Source: Gnetum montanum (taxonomy: Eukaryota > Streptophyta > Gnetopsida > Gnetales > Gnetaceae). Taken from it: a DNA stretch of 33,731 nucleotides. The first letter of the stretch is position 1, and every line of letters starts with the position of its first letter. The stretch spans positions 4,800 to 38,530 of the forward strand of contig MNCI01020402.1 of NCBI GenBank assembly GCA_015680685.1. Direction: 5' to 3'. The notes below the pieces were generated by a model, which was not told where the DNA came from, made no database searches, and saw nothing but the letters and a program-made list of their open reading frames with translations. The position numbers and the translations under genes were made by a program. Below are positions 9,807 to 21,612 of this stretch, piece by piece.

Positions 9807-10835
9807 TGATGAGCGGCGAGGTACCCCTACACTCAACCATACGAATACAAGCATTTCACACATGATCCAATCGAATTCCAAGGACTAATTGCCTATGCGC
9901 CTTTGTGGAACAAGGATAGGTTGACTGATCGTTGTCTTCCCAAACTTACTTGTACGCCATAATTGTATGGTTAAGTAAGCTTGAGGCATATGATTTTTAT
10001 AGCTTTTATGTTTTTATGTCTTGCTGCTAATAAGGGAGGAGAGAGAGAGATAACTAAGTGACTAGTTTAATTTAACTACTAATTAACTAGGCTTTAAACT
10101 AATCCTAACACCAGTATCCGTTCTCACTTGCCATACACATCCCAAACTAGTGCAACACTACTGGGATTACCAAACGCTAATCATTATTGGGTTACCAAGT
10201 GTTACATCCATGCTCAAAGTGATCGTACTATGTGTGATAATAATAGAAATGTAAAGTGCATAAAATAAAATAAAATAAATGTAGAAGAAAATAAAATAAA
10301 GGAAATGAGTAAGAAAACAAATCTCAAGTGCTGCAAGGATGAATCCAAGAGCTCATCTTTATTACCATACACAAGGTGTGCTCAGGTACACAATGCTCGA
10401 ATAAAGATCTATCCACACTTAGAGCTCCTGCTACAGGCACTTGGAAAATACTCTAACTACAAAATTTTTTCTACTTGACTCCTCCTAGACTTCTTCTTCT
10501 AAATTCTTCTTAACTTAACTCCTATTGTGTGCTTGGGCACTGTATTTATAGGCTTGGAAGAAACTACTCTAATAATTACAAAAACTGCCACTCTAATTTT
10601 AGAGAAACTACCCCTCTAATTTTTGAGAGAAACTACCACTCTAATTTTATAGAAACTATCACTCTAATAATAACCATTCTAATAATTAGAGTAACTACTC
10701 TAATAATAACCAGTCTAATAATTAGAGTAACGGCTCTAATAATTAGAGTAACTACTCTAGTAATAACCACTCTAATAATTAGAGTAACTACCCTAATAAT
10801 AACCACTCTAATTATTAGAGTAATTGCTCTCATCA
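9807..10835 (-). repeat. E2 5' LTR (1,029 bp)
   Basis: TGATGAG at 9807 and CTCATCA ending at 10835. It is nearly the same as 2146-3123 apart from scattered substitutions and about 51 extra bases of U3 repeat. A TATAAATA box lies at 10550-10543 on the minus strand, and polyadenylation-type AATAAA sits in R (near 10400). Confidence 0.88.
10560..10832 (-). repeat. E2 5' LTR U3 repeat array
   Basis: The same CTCTAATAATTAGAG-based tandem array as in the 3' LTR, but longer. The open frames seen through it on both strands (Ile/Thr/Leu-rich) are repeat artefacts. Confidence 0.8.
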
Positions 10836-10840
10836 AATTT
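10836..10840. repeat. E2 target-site duplication, right copy (AATTT)
   Basis: AATTT directly after the LTR end CTCATCA. It pairs with 2141-2145. Confidence 0.85.
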
Positions 10841-11214
10841 AAATAAAGAGAACTGCAGGAAATATAAAAAGACATAGAGTTACCTTGGGGAAAACCTTCA
10901 AGGTGAAAAACCTCAGCAAAGAATCAACTCTTGGACCATTAGCAGCATAGCTTCAAAAGATTGAAGCACAAGGAAAATTACAATGGAAGGGAGATGATTC
11001 TCAATCTTGTGCATTGAAAATGTGGTGCATTAGATGCTCCATTTGAGCTCCTTATATATTGTCACAAAACTAAAAATTAAAAAGAAATAAGGTAGTTTAT
11101 TTTGGTAGGGATAGATATGGAACCAATTATAACATAGATAATAATAAAAATAGAATAAGGTAGGTTAGAAATATCAGAGAAAATGAAGGAAAATTTGCCT
11201 TCATTTTCCTCACA
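10836..11214 (-). repeat. Copia 3' LTR (interrupted by E2)
   Basis: On the minus strand, AAGGAGGAGAAT (11226-11215) is a polypurine tract directly followed by TGTGAGG, a plausible LTR start at 11214. A TATATAAGG box follows near 11050. The LTR runs at least to E2's insertion site at 10835/10836. Whether it continues into 1675-2145 is unclear because no second LTR is present for comparison. Confidence 0.6.
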
Positions 11215-11269
11215 ATTCTCCTCCTTGAAGGTAAAGCTACTTTGAAGAATGGTCCAAACCATTTTTAGC

Positions 11270-11850
11270 AAATTAGTTCAGAAGAAGAACAAATGTTGAT
11301 TGGCACCAGAGAAACTTTTTAGTAGGAGTAGACTTGGTGAGTACATCTATAGGATTTTCTTTAGTTAAAATTTTATTTAGAATAATCCTTTGCTATTTAA
11401 TTTCCTTCCATATATAGTGATACTATATTTTAATGTGCTTTATTTGGGCATAAAAGGTTAGATTATTGGATATGGTTATGACACTTTGACTATCATAGCC
11501 AATATTAATTGGAGTCTGAGTGATGCGAAGTTTGGCTATGAGCCATTGGAGCCATATAGCCTCTTTGCATGCCAAGTTAGCAGCAACATATTCAGCTTTA
11601 GTGGTAGATTAAGCAACACAAGATTATTTTTGACTTTTCAAAGAAACACCATCACCAACAAGATTAAACACATATCCACTAGTAGATTTCCTACTATCAA
11701 TATCACCATCCCATTCTACATCAAGAAAGCCATGAAGTTCATTGAAATCATTTTTATAACAGATCCCATGATTTGAAGTACTATGAAGATATTGCAAGAC
11801 TTGCTTCATTGTAATCCAATGTTGTTTCCTTGGATTAGACATATGCCTAC
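11270..11850 (-). pseudogene. pol: Copia RNase H domain remnant
   Basis: Continues from the RT on the minus strand. Blocks typical of copia RNase H are visible: MSNPRKQHW, LQYLHST, a DVEWDGDIDSRKSTSGYVF block, KAEYVAAN..CKEAIWL, and at the end PIDVLTK, close to the usual ADILTK. Several stops interrupt it, so it is non-functional. Confidence 0.8.
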
Positions 11851-11866
11851 TAATTTTTTCAATAAT

Positions 11867-12867
11867 CTAAGAAATATCAGGTCTAGTAGAGACCATTACA
11901 TATATTAAACTATTGATAGTACTAGCATATGGAATTTTAACCATGAGCTCTTTTTCTTCACTTGTCTTTGGGCATTGTTTAAATAATAGTTTAATACCTA
12001 TTTCAAAGGGTGTAGTCACAAGTTTGTAATCAGGCATATTAAATATTTTTAAAATATTTTCAACATATGCATACTGTCCAAGCCAAATATTTTTATTAGC
12101 TCTTTTCCTTTTAATTTCCATGCTCAAAATTTTTTGTGCAACACCAAGATCCTTCATCTCAAACTGAGAAGATAGATGAAGTTTTAACTCTTGAATATCA
12201 TGTATGTTATTACTTGCTATTAACATGTCATCAATATATAGCAACAAGATAACATATTTGTCACTTGTATTTTTAATATACATAAAGGATTCTTCTACAC
12301 TTCTAAGATTTATCATGTGGTCATTAAATTTTTTATTCCTCATTCTTGGTGCTTGTTTGAGCTCATACAGTAATTTTAATAATCGACACATCATATGCTC
12401 TTTTCCTTTAATTTCATATCCTTCAAGTTGAAGCATATATATTTCTTCCTCAAGATCACCATTAAGAAATGTTGTTTTCACATCCATTGTTCAAGGTCAA
12501 GATCATAAATAGCTATGATAGCTAATAATGATCTTATGGATGTCAATTTTACTATTGGAGAGAAGATTTCATCATAATCAATCCCCTTTCTCTAAGAAAA
12601 TCCTTTAGCTACAAGTTGAGCTTTGTATTGATTCCCAGATATTATTCTATACACCCATTTATTTCTAATGGGTTTTTATCTCTAATGGAAGCTTAGTTAA
12701 TTTCCAACTTTTATTTTTTGTGAATTAATAACATTTCAGCATCCATTGCCTCTTTCCACTTTGCATTTTGCATATATGAACATGCCTCATCATATGTTGA
12801 TGGTTCATTATTTTCAGTAAATAGGACATATTCTTCTAGATGTGAGGGTAATTTTTTTATACGTGTT
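11867..12867 (-). pseudogene. pol: Copia reverse transcriptase
   Basis: A 206-codon open stretch (12487-11867) begins MDVKTTFLNGDLEEEIYM, the classic copia RT block, and includes the intact catalytic YIDDM motif and a MKDLG block. Upstream to 12867 lie YDEACSYMQNAKWKEAMDAE and YDEIFSP remnants with stops and frameshifts. This is the polymerase domain of a Tork-like copia element, and it is relatively well preserved. It is cut at 12867 by E3. Confidence 0.87.
12863..12867. repeat. E3 target-site duplication, left copy (GTGTT)
   Basis: GTGTT directly before TGATGAG at 12868 matches GTGTT at 22537-22541. Confidence 0.85.
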
Positions 12868-13680
12868 TGATGAGTGGCAAGGTACCCCTACACTCAACCA
12901 TACGAATATGAGCATTTCACGTGCAATCTGATCAAACTCCAGGGACTAAGTGTTTACGCGCCTTAATGGAACACTCAGGGTTAATCAATCATTGTCTTTC
13001 CAAACTTACTTGTATTGTCATAGTTGTATCGTTAAGTAAGCTTTAGGTATATGATTTTTATAGCTTTTTGTCTTTTTATGTCTTCTGCTAATAAAGGAAA
13101 AGAGAGAGAATTAAGTGACTAACTTACACTAACTATTCATTAACTAAGTTCTAAATGTTCCTAACACCAGTATCATTTCCCACTTGTTGTACACATCCTC
13201 AACTAGTGCAACACTATTGGGATTACCAAACACTAATCATTACTGAGTTACTAAGTGCTACACGCATGCTCGAAGCGGTCGTACTGAGTGTATTTAACTA
13301 AGGGGGTTGAAGGTTGAGAGAGCGATTAATTAACTAGGAAAGCATTAAAAATTTAACAATAATTAATTGCTAATTAGCTTAATCTCTATGCTACAAGGTT
13401 TATCATAAAGTTCATCTTTATTACCGTACACAAATGTGTGCTCAGGTACAAATTGCTTGAATAAAGATCCGTTCACTCTATGACTCCTATTGCAGGCACG
13501 TAGAAATTATTCTAACTATGGACTAATAAAATTGCAAGAGTTTGGCTAAGGGTCTAAGTCTTACTACCTTGAACAAAGGGTGCCACCTATTATTTATAGA
13601 AGATGAGGCAGGACGTGATATCGCGTATGCAATATCGCGTGGCGGATGCAATATTGCATATGCGATATCACGGCTCATCA
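12868..13680 (-). repeat. E3 3' LTR (813 bp)
   Basis: TGATGAG at 12868 and CTCATCA ending 13680. The TATAAATA box is at 13598-13591 (minus). U3 (about 13610-13673) holds palindromic GATATCGCG/CAATATTGCA units related to those of E1. It is 33 bp longer than the 5' LTR, mainly in this array. Confidence 0.87.
13614..13673 (-). repeat. E3 3' LTR U3 palindromic repeats
   Basis: About four degenerate copies of the 14-bp palindromic unit (GTGATATCGCG, TATGCAATATCGCG, GATGCAATATTGCA, TATGCGATATCACG), between the TATA box and the LTR edge. This is the same motif family as E1. Confidence 0.75.
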
Positions 13681-13696
13681 TACCCCCATGACTAAA
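13681..13696 (-). other. E3 polypurine tract
   Basis: The minus strand reads TAGTCATGGGGGTA directly before the 3' LTR, matching the E2 tract at the same place. Confidence 0.7.
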
Positions 13697-14969
13697 TGAA
13701 AACTCATCCTTGAGTTCCTTACAAAATATTGGGACGGTATGAGATTATTGACTTGAATGACAACTAATGGTGAATGGGATGATGTGTGAATGGATTAATC
13801 ATTACAATACATGAGAATATTAGTGTTCATGACTACAAGAATGAATACTATACACAATTGACATCCAACCTTATTTGGTAGCTGAGAGAGAAGAGAGAGA
13901 GAGAGAAAAGAAGAAGATGTGTTTCTGCTGATGCCAGGATTGCACCTTCCATTATCCATCTATAACAGCGCCATCATTCTTATTCCTTGCACAACTATTC
14001 TAGCACTAGTCCATCCTGAGTGTTTTCTCCAGATCTAGTCCATTGTTGTATGATTGCCATCTGCACACAAAACATAGTCACATATGAGCAAGGATGAGTA
14101 AATCATAATACAGTTGATACCTTGCCTTGGTGGAAGGTCCATTGGCTAAGTTGTGATATGGCTAATAAGGATTCTAGAGATATAACATTGGTGACTACTC
14201 AAGATGTAAGGGTTAGGAAAATTGAAAAAATTGGACCAGGGCCCCCATGACGAAGAGCGATCCTCTGGTAGCGATAGAATGGAAAAATATAAGGAATAAG
14301 AAATATGGAGAAAAAGAAACAATAGCAACACTGATAAAATGGATGTTAGAGATGGGAATGAACAAAAAAAATGATGATTGCAAAAATGTATAAGGGAAAG
14401 AAGTTAACTGATGCACCAAATAGGAATGCCAATGGGTCCGCCCCAAAGTAGGCTCATGCCCTTTATGCCTTGACAAACCCACATTCAAAGAGTTTGTAGG
14501 CTCTGGAAATGTCATTTGGAAGTAAGAGTTAAAGTCTTAACCACATGAATTTACCAAAAATAAAATAATGCATCAACCAAAATATAGACTACTGATACAA
14601 CCGGCAATGAGGTGGAAAATGGAGAAAGAATGATGAGGAGAAGAAAATGGAATGGAGTCCCAAGAACAAGGTGGTGTATAGCCCTTTATGTATGTATGGT
14701 TAATGTGATTGAGTAGATCCCATTCCAAATCTAGCCTTAAACAATCCACTTCCAGTGACTTTGCATTAATACATTCGACCAATCCATCCACTTGAAGTAA
14801 CAAGAATGCCTCCACCAAAGAGTCACCACCATTCTAAGGAAACAAGAAGGGGAAAAGTAGGAAGTGAGAAAGGGCCTTAGTTAGATGAAACATGTTTTTT
14901 TAGTTCCATAACCAGTGCTTGTAGCCCAAATAATTATTTTGTCTAAGGGGTGTGCTTTGAATTCTCACT
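13697..14969 (-). other. E3 non-coding 3' region
   Basis: Homologous to E2 3139-4480 but with no frame conserved between the two copies. It holds AG-rich tracts (13890-13920). No env-like gene is seen. Confidence 0.6.
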
Positions 14970-15864
14970 NNNNNNNNNNNNNNNNNNNNNNNNNNNNNNN
15001 NNNNNNNNNNNNNNNNNNNNNNNNNNNNNNNNNNNNNNNNNNNNNNNNNNNNNNNNNNNNNNNNNNNNNNNNNNNNNNNNNNNNNNNNNNNNNNNNNNNN
15101 NNNNNNNNNNNNNNNNNNNNNNNNNNNNNNNNNNNNNNNNNNNNNNNNNNNNNNNNNNNNNNNNNNNNNNNNNNNNNNNNNNNNNNNNNNNNNNNNNNNN
15201 NNNNNNNNNNNNNNNNNNNNNNNNNNNNNNNNNNNNNNNNNNNNNNNNNNNNNNNNNNNNNNNNNNNNNNNNNNNNNNNNNNNNNNNNNNNNNNNNNNNN
15301 NNNNNNNNNNNNNNNNNNNNNNNNNNNNNNNNNNNNNNNNNNNNNNNNNNNNNNNNNNNNNNNNNNNNNNNNNNNNNNNNNNNNNNNNNNNNNNNNNNNN
15401 NNNNNNNNNNNNNNNNNNNNNNNNNNNNNNNNNNNNNNNNNNNNNNNNNNNNNNNNNNNNNNNNNNNNNNNNNNNNNNNNNNNNNNNNNNNNNNNNNNNN
15501 NNNNNNNNNNNNNNNNNNNNNNNNNNNNNNNNNNNNNNNNNNNNNNNNNNNNNNNNNNNNNNNNNNNNNNNNNNNNNNNNNNNNNNNNNNNNNNNNNNNN
15601 NNNNNNNNNNNNNNNNNNNNNNNNNNNNNNNNNNNNNNNNNNNNNNNNNNNNNNNNNNNNNNNNNNNNNNNNNNNNNNNNNNNNNNNNNNNNNNNNNNNN
15701 NNNNNNNNNNNNNNNNNNNNNNNNNNNNNNNNNNNNNNNNNNNNNNNNNNNNNNNNNNNNNNNNNNNNNNNNNNNNNNNNNNNNNNNNNNNNNNNNNNNN
15801 NNNNNNNNNNNNNNNNNNNNNNNNNNNNNNNNNNNNNNNNNNNNNNNNNNNNNNNNNNNNNNNN
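14970..15864. other. Assembly gap (895 N)
   Basis: Run of N inside E3. By comparison with E2 it should hold the integrase C-terminus and part of the 3' region. Apparent long frames across it are meaningless. The true length may differ. Confidence 0.99.
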
Positions 15865-16682
15865 TTTGAATCAGAAGCATTGGAAGCTTTCTGTACACTA
15901 ACTCATAGGGAGAGTAGCCTATAGGGAATTTTTAGGTGGAGCGGTATGCCCAAAGAGCATCATTCAGTTCAGTGCTCTTGCCTATACTTGCTAATTGTCC
16001 TAGTTAATATTTTAGTGATCTCCCTATTGGTAACCTCAGCTTGTCCGTTAGCTTGGGGACGATAACATGTACTCAATTTATGTTCAACCCCTAAGTGTTG
16101 CATTAACTTTCAAAAAGTGGCACCTGTGAAGTATGTTTCATTATCCGAAATAAGTGCATGTGGCACACCAAACCTATTTATGATTTGTTGTTGCACAAAT
16201 CGTGTAGCTGTAGATGATGTGCATTCTGTAACAACAGCTGCTTTAGCCCATTTTGTTAGATAGTCTACGGCAACTACAATGTAAGCTTTTCCATTGGAAA
16301 TTGGTGTAATGAGCCCCATAAAGTCTATTCCCCAAATGTCGAAGCGTTCTAAAGGTTGAATCCATTGTTTTGGATCCTCCATTCTAGTAGTTATTCCTCC
16401 ATCATGTTGACAACGCTCACAAGATCAGACAAATTGATGGGCATCACAAAATAATGTTGGCCAGTAATATCCTACAAGTAATATCTTAATAGTTGTTCGT
16501 CTCCTCACATAGTAACCCCCACAAGGGCCCTCATGAGCATCTTGGAGAACTCTCAGTTGGTCTACCTTGGGCATGCACCATCGAACTAACCCATCAAGAC
16601 ACACTTTGTAAAGTTTTCCATTAATCTCCATAAAGTACTTGTCTTTGTGAAGAAAATGTTGTTTCTTCCTAAAGTCCAACGC
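15865..16682 (-). pseudogene. pol: E3 integrase remnant (C-terminus in gap)
   Basis: Minus-strand gypsy integrase. The zinc-binding part has LQDAHEGPCGGYYVRRRTT, GYYWPTLF and CERCQHDGG. The core has GIDFMG with the first catalytic Asp and LISDNETYF with the second. A NGQAEVTNREI block with the catalytic Glu follows near 16050. Stops interrupt it before the zinc cysteines and after YFTGATF. It would insert the element's cDNA into the genome. The C-terminal domain is lost in the gap. Confidence 0.85.
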
Positions 16683-17290
16683 CTATGGTGTTTGTTGAGT
16701 AAGGAGATAGGTGAGAATGCTACTATACCAATTTGTTTCTGTGGGTTGGTTATTCACTACACTGGCAAAGAGGGCTTCATCAGGAAAATAATCATACATT
16801 ACATATTCATCCTCTTTATTGTCCCAGTGCAACCGAGATAAATGATCTACAACTATGTTTTCAGTGCCTTTTTGATTGATCATCATTAGATCGAACTCCT
16901 GTAGGACTACCAACCATCATATAATATGAGGGCTAACCATTGGCTTGTTCATGAGGAATCAGATTGCACTATGATCTATGTGGATGAACACTTTGTAACC
17001 TAACACATAGTGCCTAAACTTATCTAGTGCAAACACTATAGCCATTAATTATTTCTTTGTAGTTGTACACTGGTGATACTTCTACTTGCATAGTGGATGT
17101 AGTAAGGACATTTTTGGTCATCTAACTATTTAAGTATAACTCCTAAAGCATAATTGGATGCATCAATCATTATGTGGAATGGTTTGGACTAGTTAGGAGC
17201 TTGTAGAATGAGAGTTTCTACAAGCTTTTATTTCAGAGTTTGAAATGCACGTTAACATTTCATGGTCTACTCAAAAGGTATGTCTTTATT
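16683..17290 (-). pseudogene. pol: E3 RNase H remnant
   Basis: Minus strand, between RT and integrase. It shows PFHIMIDASNYALG at the start (the equivalent of the first catalytic Asp, about 17180) and a clean C-terminal stretch with LQEFDLMMINQKGTEN and VVDHLSRLHWDN (16913-16683). The middle is full of stops and indels. A TAG at 17128-17126 lies at the same codon position as a TAG in E4 (32648). Confidence 0.8.
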
Positions 17291-18466
17291 TATTAGTTCT
17301 ACCAATGGTTTGGAAATCTTGGATAAGTTCTCAATGAATCTCCTATAATATCCAGTGTGTCCAAGGAATGACCGAATGTCTTTGACAGTTTCTGGTTGAT
17401 GGATGATTCCTTAGATGACTCTAACTTTATCTAGGTCTACCTCTATTCTTGAATGTGAAACCTTATACCCAAGTACTATGCCATCTTGGACCATTAAATA
17501 GCTTTTCTACCAGTTGAGCCTTAAGTTGGTTTCTACGCATCTTTTCAGCACTTGCTCTAATCAGTCCAAGGCTTGATCAAAACTTGTTCCATTAGTGAAG
17601 AAGTCATCCATAAAGACTTCCACTCCATTTCCTATCTGTTGTTGGAATATGCTTAGAACTAGGTGTTGAAATGTGGCAGGAGCATTGCACAAGCCAAAAA
17701 ACATTTGTTTATATGCAAACATTCCCCAAGGACTGGTGAACATTGTCTTGGCTTGGTCTTCTAGAGCTATCCGTATTTGGTTGTATCCACTATAGCTATC
17801 CAGAAAACTATAATAGCGATGCCCTGCTATGGTGTCTAAGACTTGGTTAACAAATGGCAATGGAAAGTGAACCTTAAATGTCACCATGTTCTGTAGCCTA
17901 AAATCTATGCACACCCTCCATTTTTCTCCCTTTTTCAACATGATCACCAGAGGGCTAACCCATTCGCTATCAGCAATGGGATATATGAACCCAGCCTTAA
18001 GAAGTTGTTATATTTCTTCTTTTACTACTTACTTCAATTTTGGGTTCAATCACCTCTGCAGTTGTTTTCGAGGTTTCATGGAGGGGTCAATGTAAATCCT
18101 ATGCTAGCATATCCTAGGATCTATTCTAGTTAATTTAGGATATGACCAGGCAAAGGTTTTTGACCACTTGTTTATTACTTTCAGCAGTCTTTCTTTTTTT
18201 TTGGAAGTAAGTCTTACATTGATGATTACCAGTTTTCCATTTTCAAGGATCATATATTCTAGACTAGTTGGTAATGGTTTCAATTCTAGGGGCTCTTGTT
18301 GAAATTTTTCAGGAATTTCCAACTTCCCCCAATTGATGTTTTCAAGGTTAAGGCTTGGAAGTTGGTAGTGGACTTGCTCTAGTGTATCTATGATTTCAAT
18401 GTAAGCACTAGTTATTCCATCAATTAGTTCCATGCACATTAGTGAGTTGCTCTCTTGATTAGCCAT
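17291..18466 (-). pseudogene. pol: E3 reverse transcriptase
   Basis: Two long open stretches (18466-18104 and 17947-17561) joined by a short decayed part. Visible in order: EPLELKPLPTSLEY, LVIIN, WSKTFAWSYP, EWVSPLVI, WRVCIDFR, YYSFLDSYSGYNQI, GLCNAPATFQ, and the active site FMDD (17614-17603) intact. FLGHTGYYRRFIEN follows at the end. The spacing and the ELKPLP block are like Athila/Tat-group pol, but the insertion that many Athila elements carry before WRVCID is absent. Stops make it non-functional as a whole. Confidence 0.87.
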
Positions 18467-18579
18467 CAGCCACTGGGTGTCTTCTTGTCATGTGGCTGCT
18501 ACATACAGGCACTTTTGTATATTCATGTCTTGTGCACACTGGTTGCATGCAGGTAATGCTAAACTTTGCACAACCCATG

Positions 18580-18990
18580 GTCTCTACATGCAATTGCACC
18601 CTGTATCACTATATGCGATGCATGGAACCTTCTTCTTCTCAATATTTCCAAAAGTATTCTTGGATATTTCCAAGGAAAGATCGTAGATTCCTAGGTGTGC
18701 ATCTATAGTACTTAGCCATGCCCTTCCCATTATTATTGGGAAGTCCCCTTTACTATGGTTTACTTGTATCACTAGGAAATCAGTTAAGTACGACCATCCA
18801 CACACAGTGCTAACAATGTCCTCCATCAGTCCCAAGGGAATAGTGATGGAATGGTCAACCAACTTTAGGCAAATACTGCTCTTTCTTAATGGAGGCAGGT
18901 TCTAGGTTTTGTACATCTCTTGTGATATTAGGTTGACTCTAGAACTTGAGTCTAGAAGAGCTTTACATGGCTCATTCCCAACGATTTGGA
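18580..18990 (-). pseudogene. pro: E3 retropepsin remnant
   Basis: Minus-strand protease domain. The LLDS part of the active site survives, but the following Gly is Ser (DSS, near 18950). PLGLMEDIVSTVCGWSY and FPIIMGRAWLSTIDA are conserved with E2 and E4. A conserved KKKVPCIAYSDTGCN motif follows, of unknown role, before the RT. One stop lies inside the domain. Confidence 0.75.
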
Positions 18991-18999
18991 GATAAATTA

Positions 19000-19672
19000 G
19001 GGGGCTTCCAGGATCAGAGAATTTCTTAGGAAGGTGGCCAACCTTAATCTAGTCAGTTATGACATGTGTTAACATAACCGTATGTGTTGAGCTCAATGTT
19101 TGGTTTGAAGGGAGCTCTAAAGCCTTGTTTTATGGAGAGGCATTTAGAGGTTCAACTGCTTGTTGTTGTGAGGGCTTGGTTGGACTATTAGCTTTGAAGA
19201 AAGGTCTTTTCTTCATATGGTTGTCAAAACCAACATCTGGTTGAGGATTTACAGCCCTTGTGGCATTCCATTGCTATGGTTGAGTAAGAAGTTCCCCTTG
19301 CATTATTGGAGTGGGTGGTAATAGAGCTATTGGTGTGAGAGTTGTAGATGGATTTGAAGGATGGTATGTTTATGGGTTATCTCCCATAGGAGAAGGAGTT
19401 CTATCATACTCACGAGCTTGGTTGTGATGTTGTGGTGTAACATGACTAACAGAGTCACGTGGAGAGATTGGATGTTGCACGTAGTAGCCATATGGATCTG
19501 GTTGCCGGTAGTGGTATTGTTGCCTTGGTGGTGGCATCCCCCATGACTATGGGTATAGCCACTATTGATGTTGCTCAACAAGTTGTGGTGGAGTTCCACT
19601 TGGATAATATGTTAAAGGTTGATGGAACTACCTTGGGTTAGCTTGGGGATAAGGTAATCGTTGAGGTGTTTG
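19000..19672 (-). pseudogene. E3 Gag-protease linker, Pro/Gln/Tyr-rich
   Basis: Decayed frame with WGMPPPRQQYHYRQ and YVQHPISPRDS blocks near 19560-19440, equivalent to the linkers of E2 and E4. It is low-complexity and histidine/proline-rich when read out of frame. Confidence 0.5.
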
Positions 19673-21612
19673 TCATTTATTTAGTTGTGGGTTGAGTGCA
19701 TACACTCCAGACTCTTGTAGATGTGAGATCATTGGGAAACGTTCCATAGGATGGTCATATTGGTATATCTCACATCCACCATCATTTTCCGTGTCTGAAT
19801 CCACAACCTCTTCTATGATGGCCATTTTACCCTTATCCTTGTTACGTGCATTTTCCACTTCTCTCTTTTTCTTTTTGTCGTGGTCACTACCTCGCTCCCT
19901 AGACTCCTCTACAATTTTAAGAATAGTTTCAAACCTACTATCCAAGGAGTTCCACATTTTGTCTAACCTTGTCGATACTTCTATTGTTAACTTTTGGAGT
20001 GACAAAGTTTTCCTATTTACCATCTCTTCAAGTGGTGACTCTTCTTCCTCCTCACAAAATCTCACTCCCCTTTTTTAGAGGGAAGGATCTCGGTTATATT
20101 CCTCTACACTTTCTCTCTTTTGTAGCTCACCTTCTTCTTTGGCTACTTGCTCTAGCAATCTATGAATTTGATTAGACATAAGCTCTGAGAACCTTCCTTA
20201 GGCATACGTCCCAAGGGTTCTTCTTGTTTCATGCCTAAGTCCATCCACTAGATGGCATAGTTGATCCTACTGTGAATAACCATGGCTAGGGCAACGATGT
20301 AACAATGTGTAATAGTGGCCCATGGTAGCATCCAAGGGTTCATGATTTCCTTACTTCCATCTTTGGATTTTCTTTCGCAGGTTAGACACTCGGGAGTACA
20401 TTTGGTACTTATCATTGAACAGTTCTAACATTGTACTCCACCTCTGAATGGATTTCAGTTCTAAGGACTCATACCAACTTTCAGCTTCTTTCAATAGTGT
20501 CCTTGGGAACAACTTCAGTTTTTGCCATTCATTTTCTATGTTTTTCAAGGCACATGCATTGTGGAATCCTTGTAAATGATTTTGAGGATTAGCGTTGTAT
20601 CCCCCTTCAAATCGAGGGATGTTTTTCATGTCTAACCTCTTGATCCTACTATCCTTTTGGTGCCTTGTTGGAACTCTTACAGCCTCCATTATATCTAGCA
20701 TGCTTTTAGTTGTGAGTAAGGGTTCTTCGTGATCATCTCATTCATAGCATCTATGGTGTCTACGTGGTTCCCTACTCTCCCTTCTTCTATGCCTTGATTC
20801 CTTAGAGTGCCCTCGTCCTCATTCTTAATTACCTTGTTGAAGTTTTTTACTTTGTTTTCTCTTATCCTCACGATTGGTTTCCCTACGATTGCGTCCAAGC
20901 ACTAAAGGAGAGGGTAAAGGTGACGATGAAGGTGAAGAAGAAGGAGAACCATTGCCATGATGGTGTTTTCTACCTTCTCTTCGATGGTCTTGATCTCAAT
21001 CGTGATCATGATCACAACATCTGCCCTTATCATGTGTTTGTGTTCCTTCTTTGAACACTTCATGTTCGTGGGTATCAGAACCAAGGTTGTGAATAGTGGA
21101 GTGAAGGTTTTGATACATCACCTCCTGACCATCATTAGAAGGAGGAACATCGTTTTGTGGAGAACTTGTTGGAGCAGGTTCACCATCCTCAATTTCGCTC
21201 AAAATGTGCTGAGCGTTATGGGGCCATTTCCCCTTCAAAGATGTATGGTATCTCTCCTATCGCAAGTCCCTTTGACGTTGCGCTTCTGTGGAATGATAAT
21301 CCCTTGTATCATGATCACATGCAACGTATTTTTCATATAAAAGAAACATGCCTATTTGTGTGAGAGCACGAAGGAACATGTTGACAACTAATCAGTCTGG
21401 AGGCAACACTATGTTACTCTCCAAGTCTTTCCAATGTAGTTGTTCATCTTGGTGGAGAATAAAGGTGAAATTGGGTACATACTCATCGGGATGAGTATAT
21501 ACCACACAAAACTGTTGAGGAACTGGTAGATTCTGGTTATGTGTATTATGCAACTAACTGCCTCTTGTGTTAGTCCTAGGAAGTGAAGTGCTATATGTGA
21601 AGAAGAAGACAT
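19673..21612 (-). pseudogene. gag: E3 Gag polyprotein (frameshifted)
   Basis: An ATG at 21612 starts the family Gag, but a frameshift within the first dozen codons moves the conserved domain to another frame. In order: the N-terminal domain (HPDEYVPNFTFILHQ near 21490), the NDVPP..STIHNLGSD block (21238-20996), an Arg-rich segment, the capsid-like domain (20701-20351: PQNHLQGFHNACAL, AESWYESLE, STMLELFNDKYQ), a charged segment (20065 on), and a zinc-knuckle remnant GCEIYQYDHPMERFP (about 19781-19735). Two of its cysteines are Tyr and Phe, so the knuckle is dead. Confidence 0.8.

Larger units (their letters stand above)
2146..10835 (-). mobile_element. E2: Ty3/gypsy LTR retrotransposon, both LTRs, pol internally deleted
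   Basis: Whole element of 8,690 bp with a 3' LTR at 2146-3123, a polypurine tract beside it, a degraded gag-pol region on the minus strand, a primer-binding site at about 9787-9806, and a 5' LTR at 9807-10835. Both outer flanks carry AATTT (2141-2145 and 10836-10840), a 5-bp target-site duplication that fixes the boundaries. It has lost RNase H and the integrase zinc and catalytic core, and both protease and RT active sites are damaged, so it is non-autonomous. It is inserted in or at the edge of the copia 3' LTR. Confidence 0.9.
10836..12867 (-). mobile_element. Ty1/copia element, 3' half (RT, RNase H, 3' LTR)
   Basis: Minus-strand copia pol fragment continuing from the integrase half at 22537-23430. 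E3 sits between the two halves with a GTGTT duplication on each side, which shows they were one element before E3 inserted. Order on the minus strand is RT, RNase H, a polypurine tract, then an LTR that reaches the E2 insertion site. The order integrase before RT is diagnostic for copia. Confidence 0.88.

Noticed and set aside
10529-10875. Ile/Thr/Leu-rich frames on both strands
   Set aside because: They are produced by the 36-bp U3 repeat array of E2, which is open in several frames. Not a gene.
14900-15924. Three frames of over 300 codons
   Set aside because: They run across the N gap and have almost no real sequence.
19692-20175. Plus-strand Ser/Leu-rich frames
   Set aside because: Antisense shadows of the E3 Gag charged region, which shows conserved protein blocks on the minus strand.
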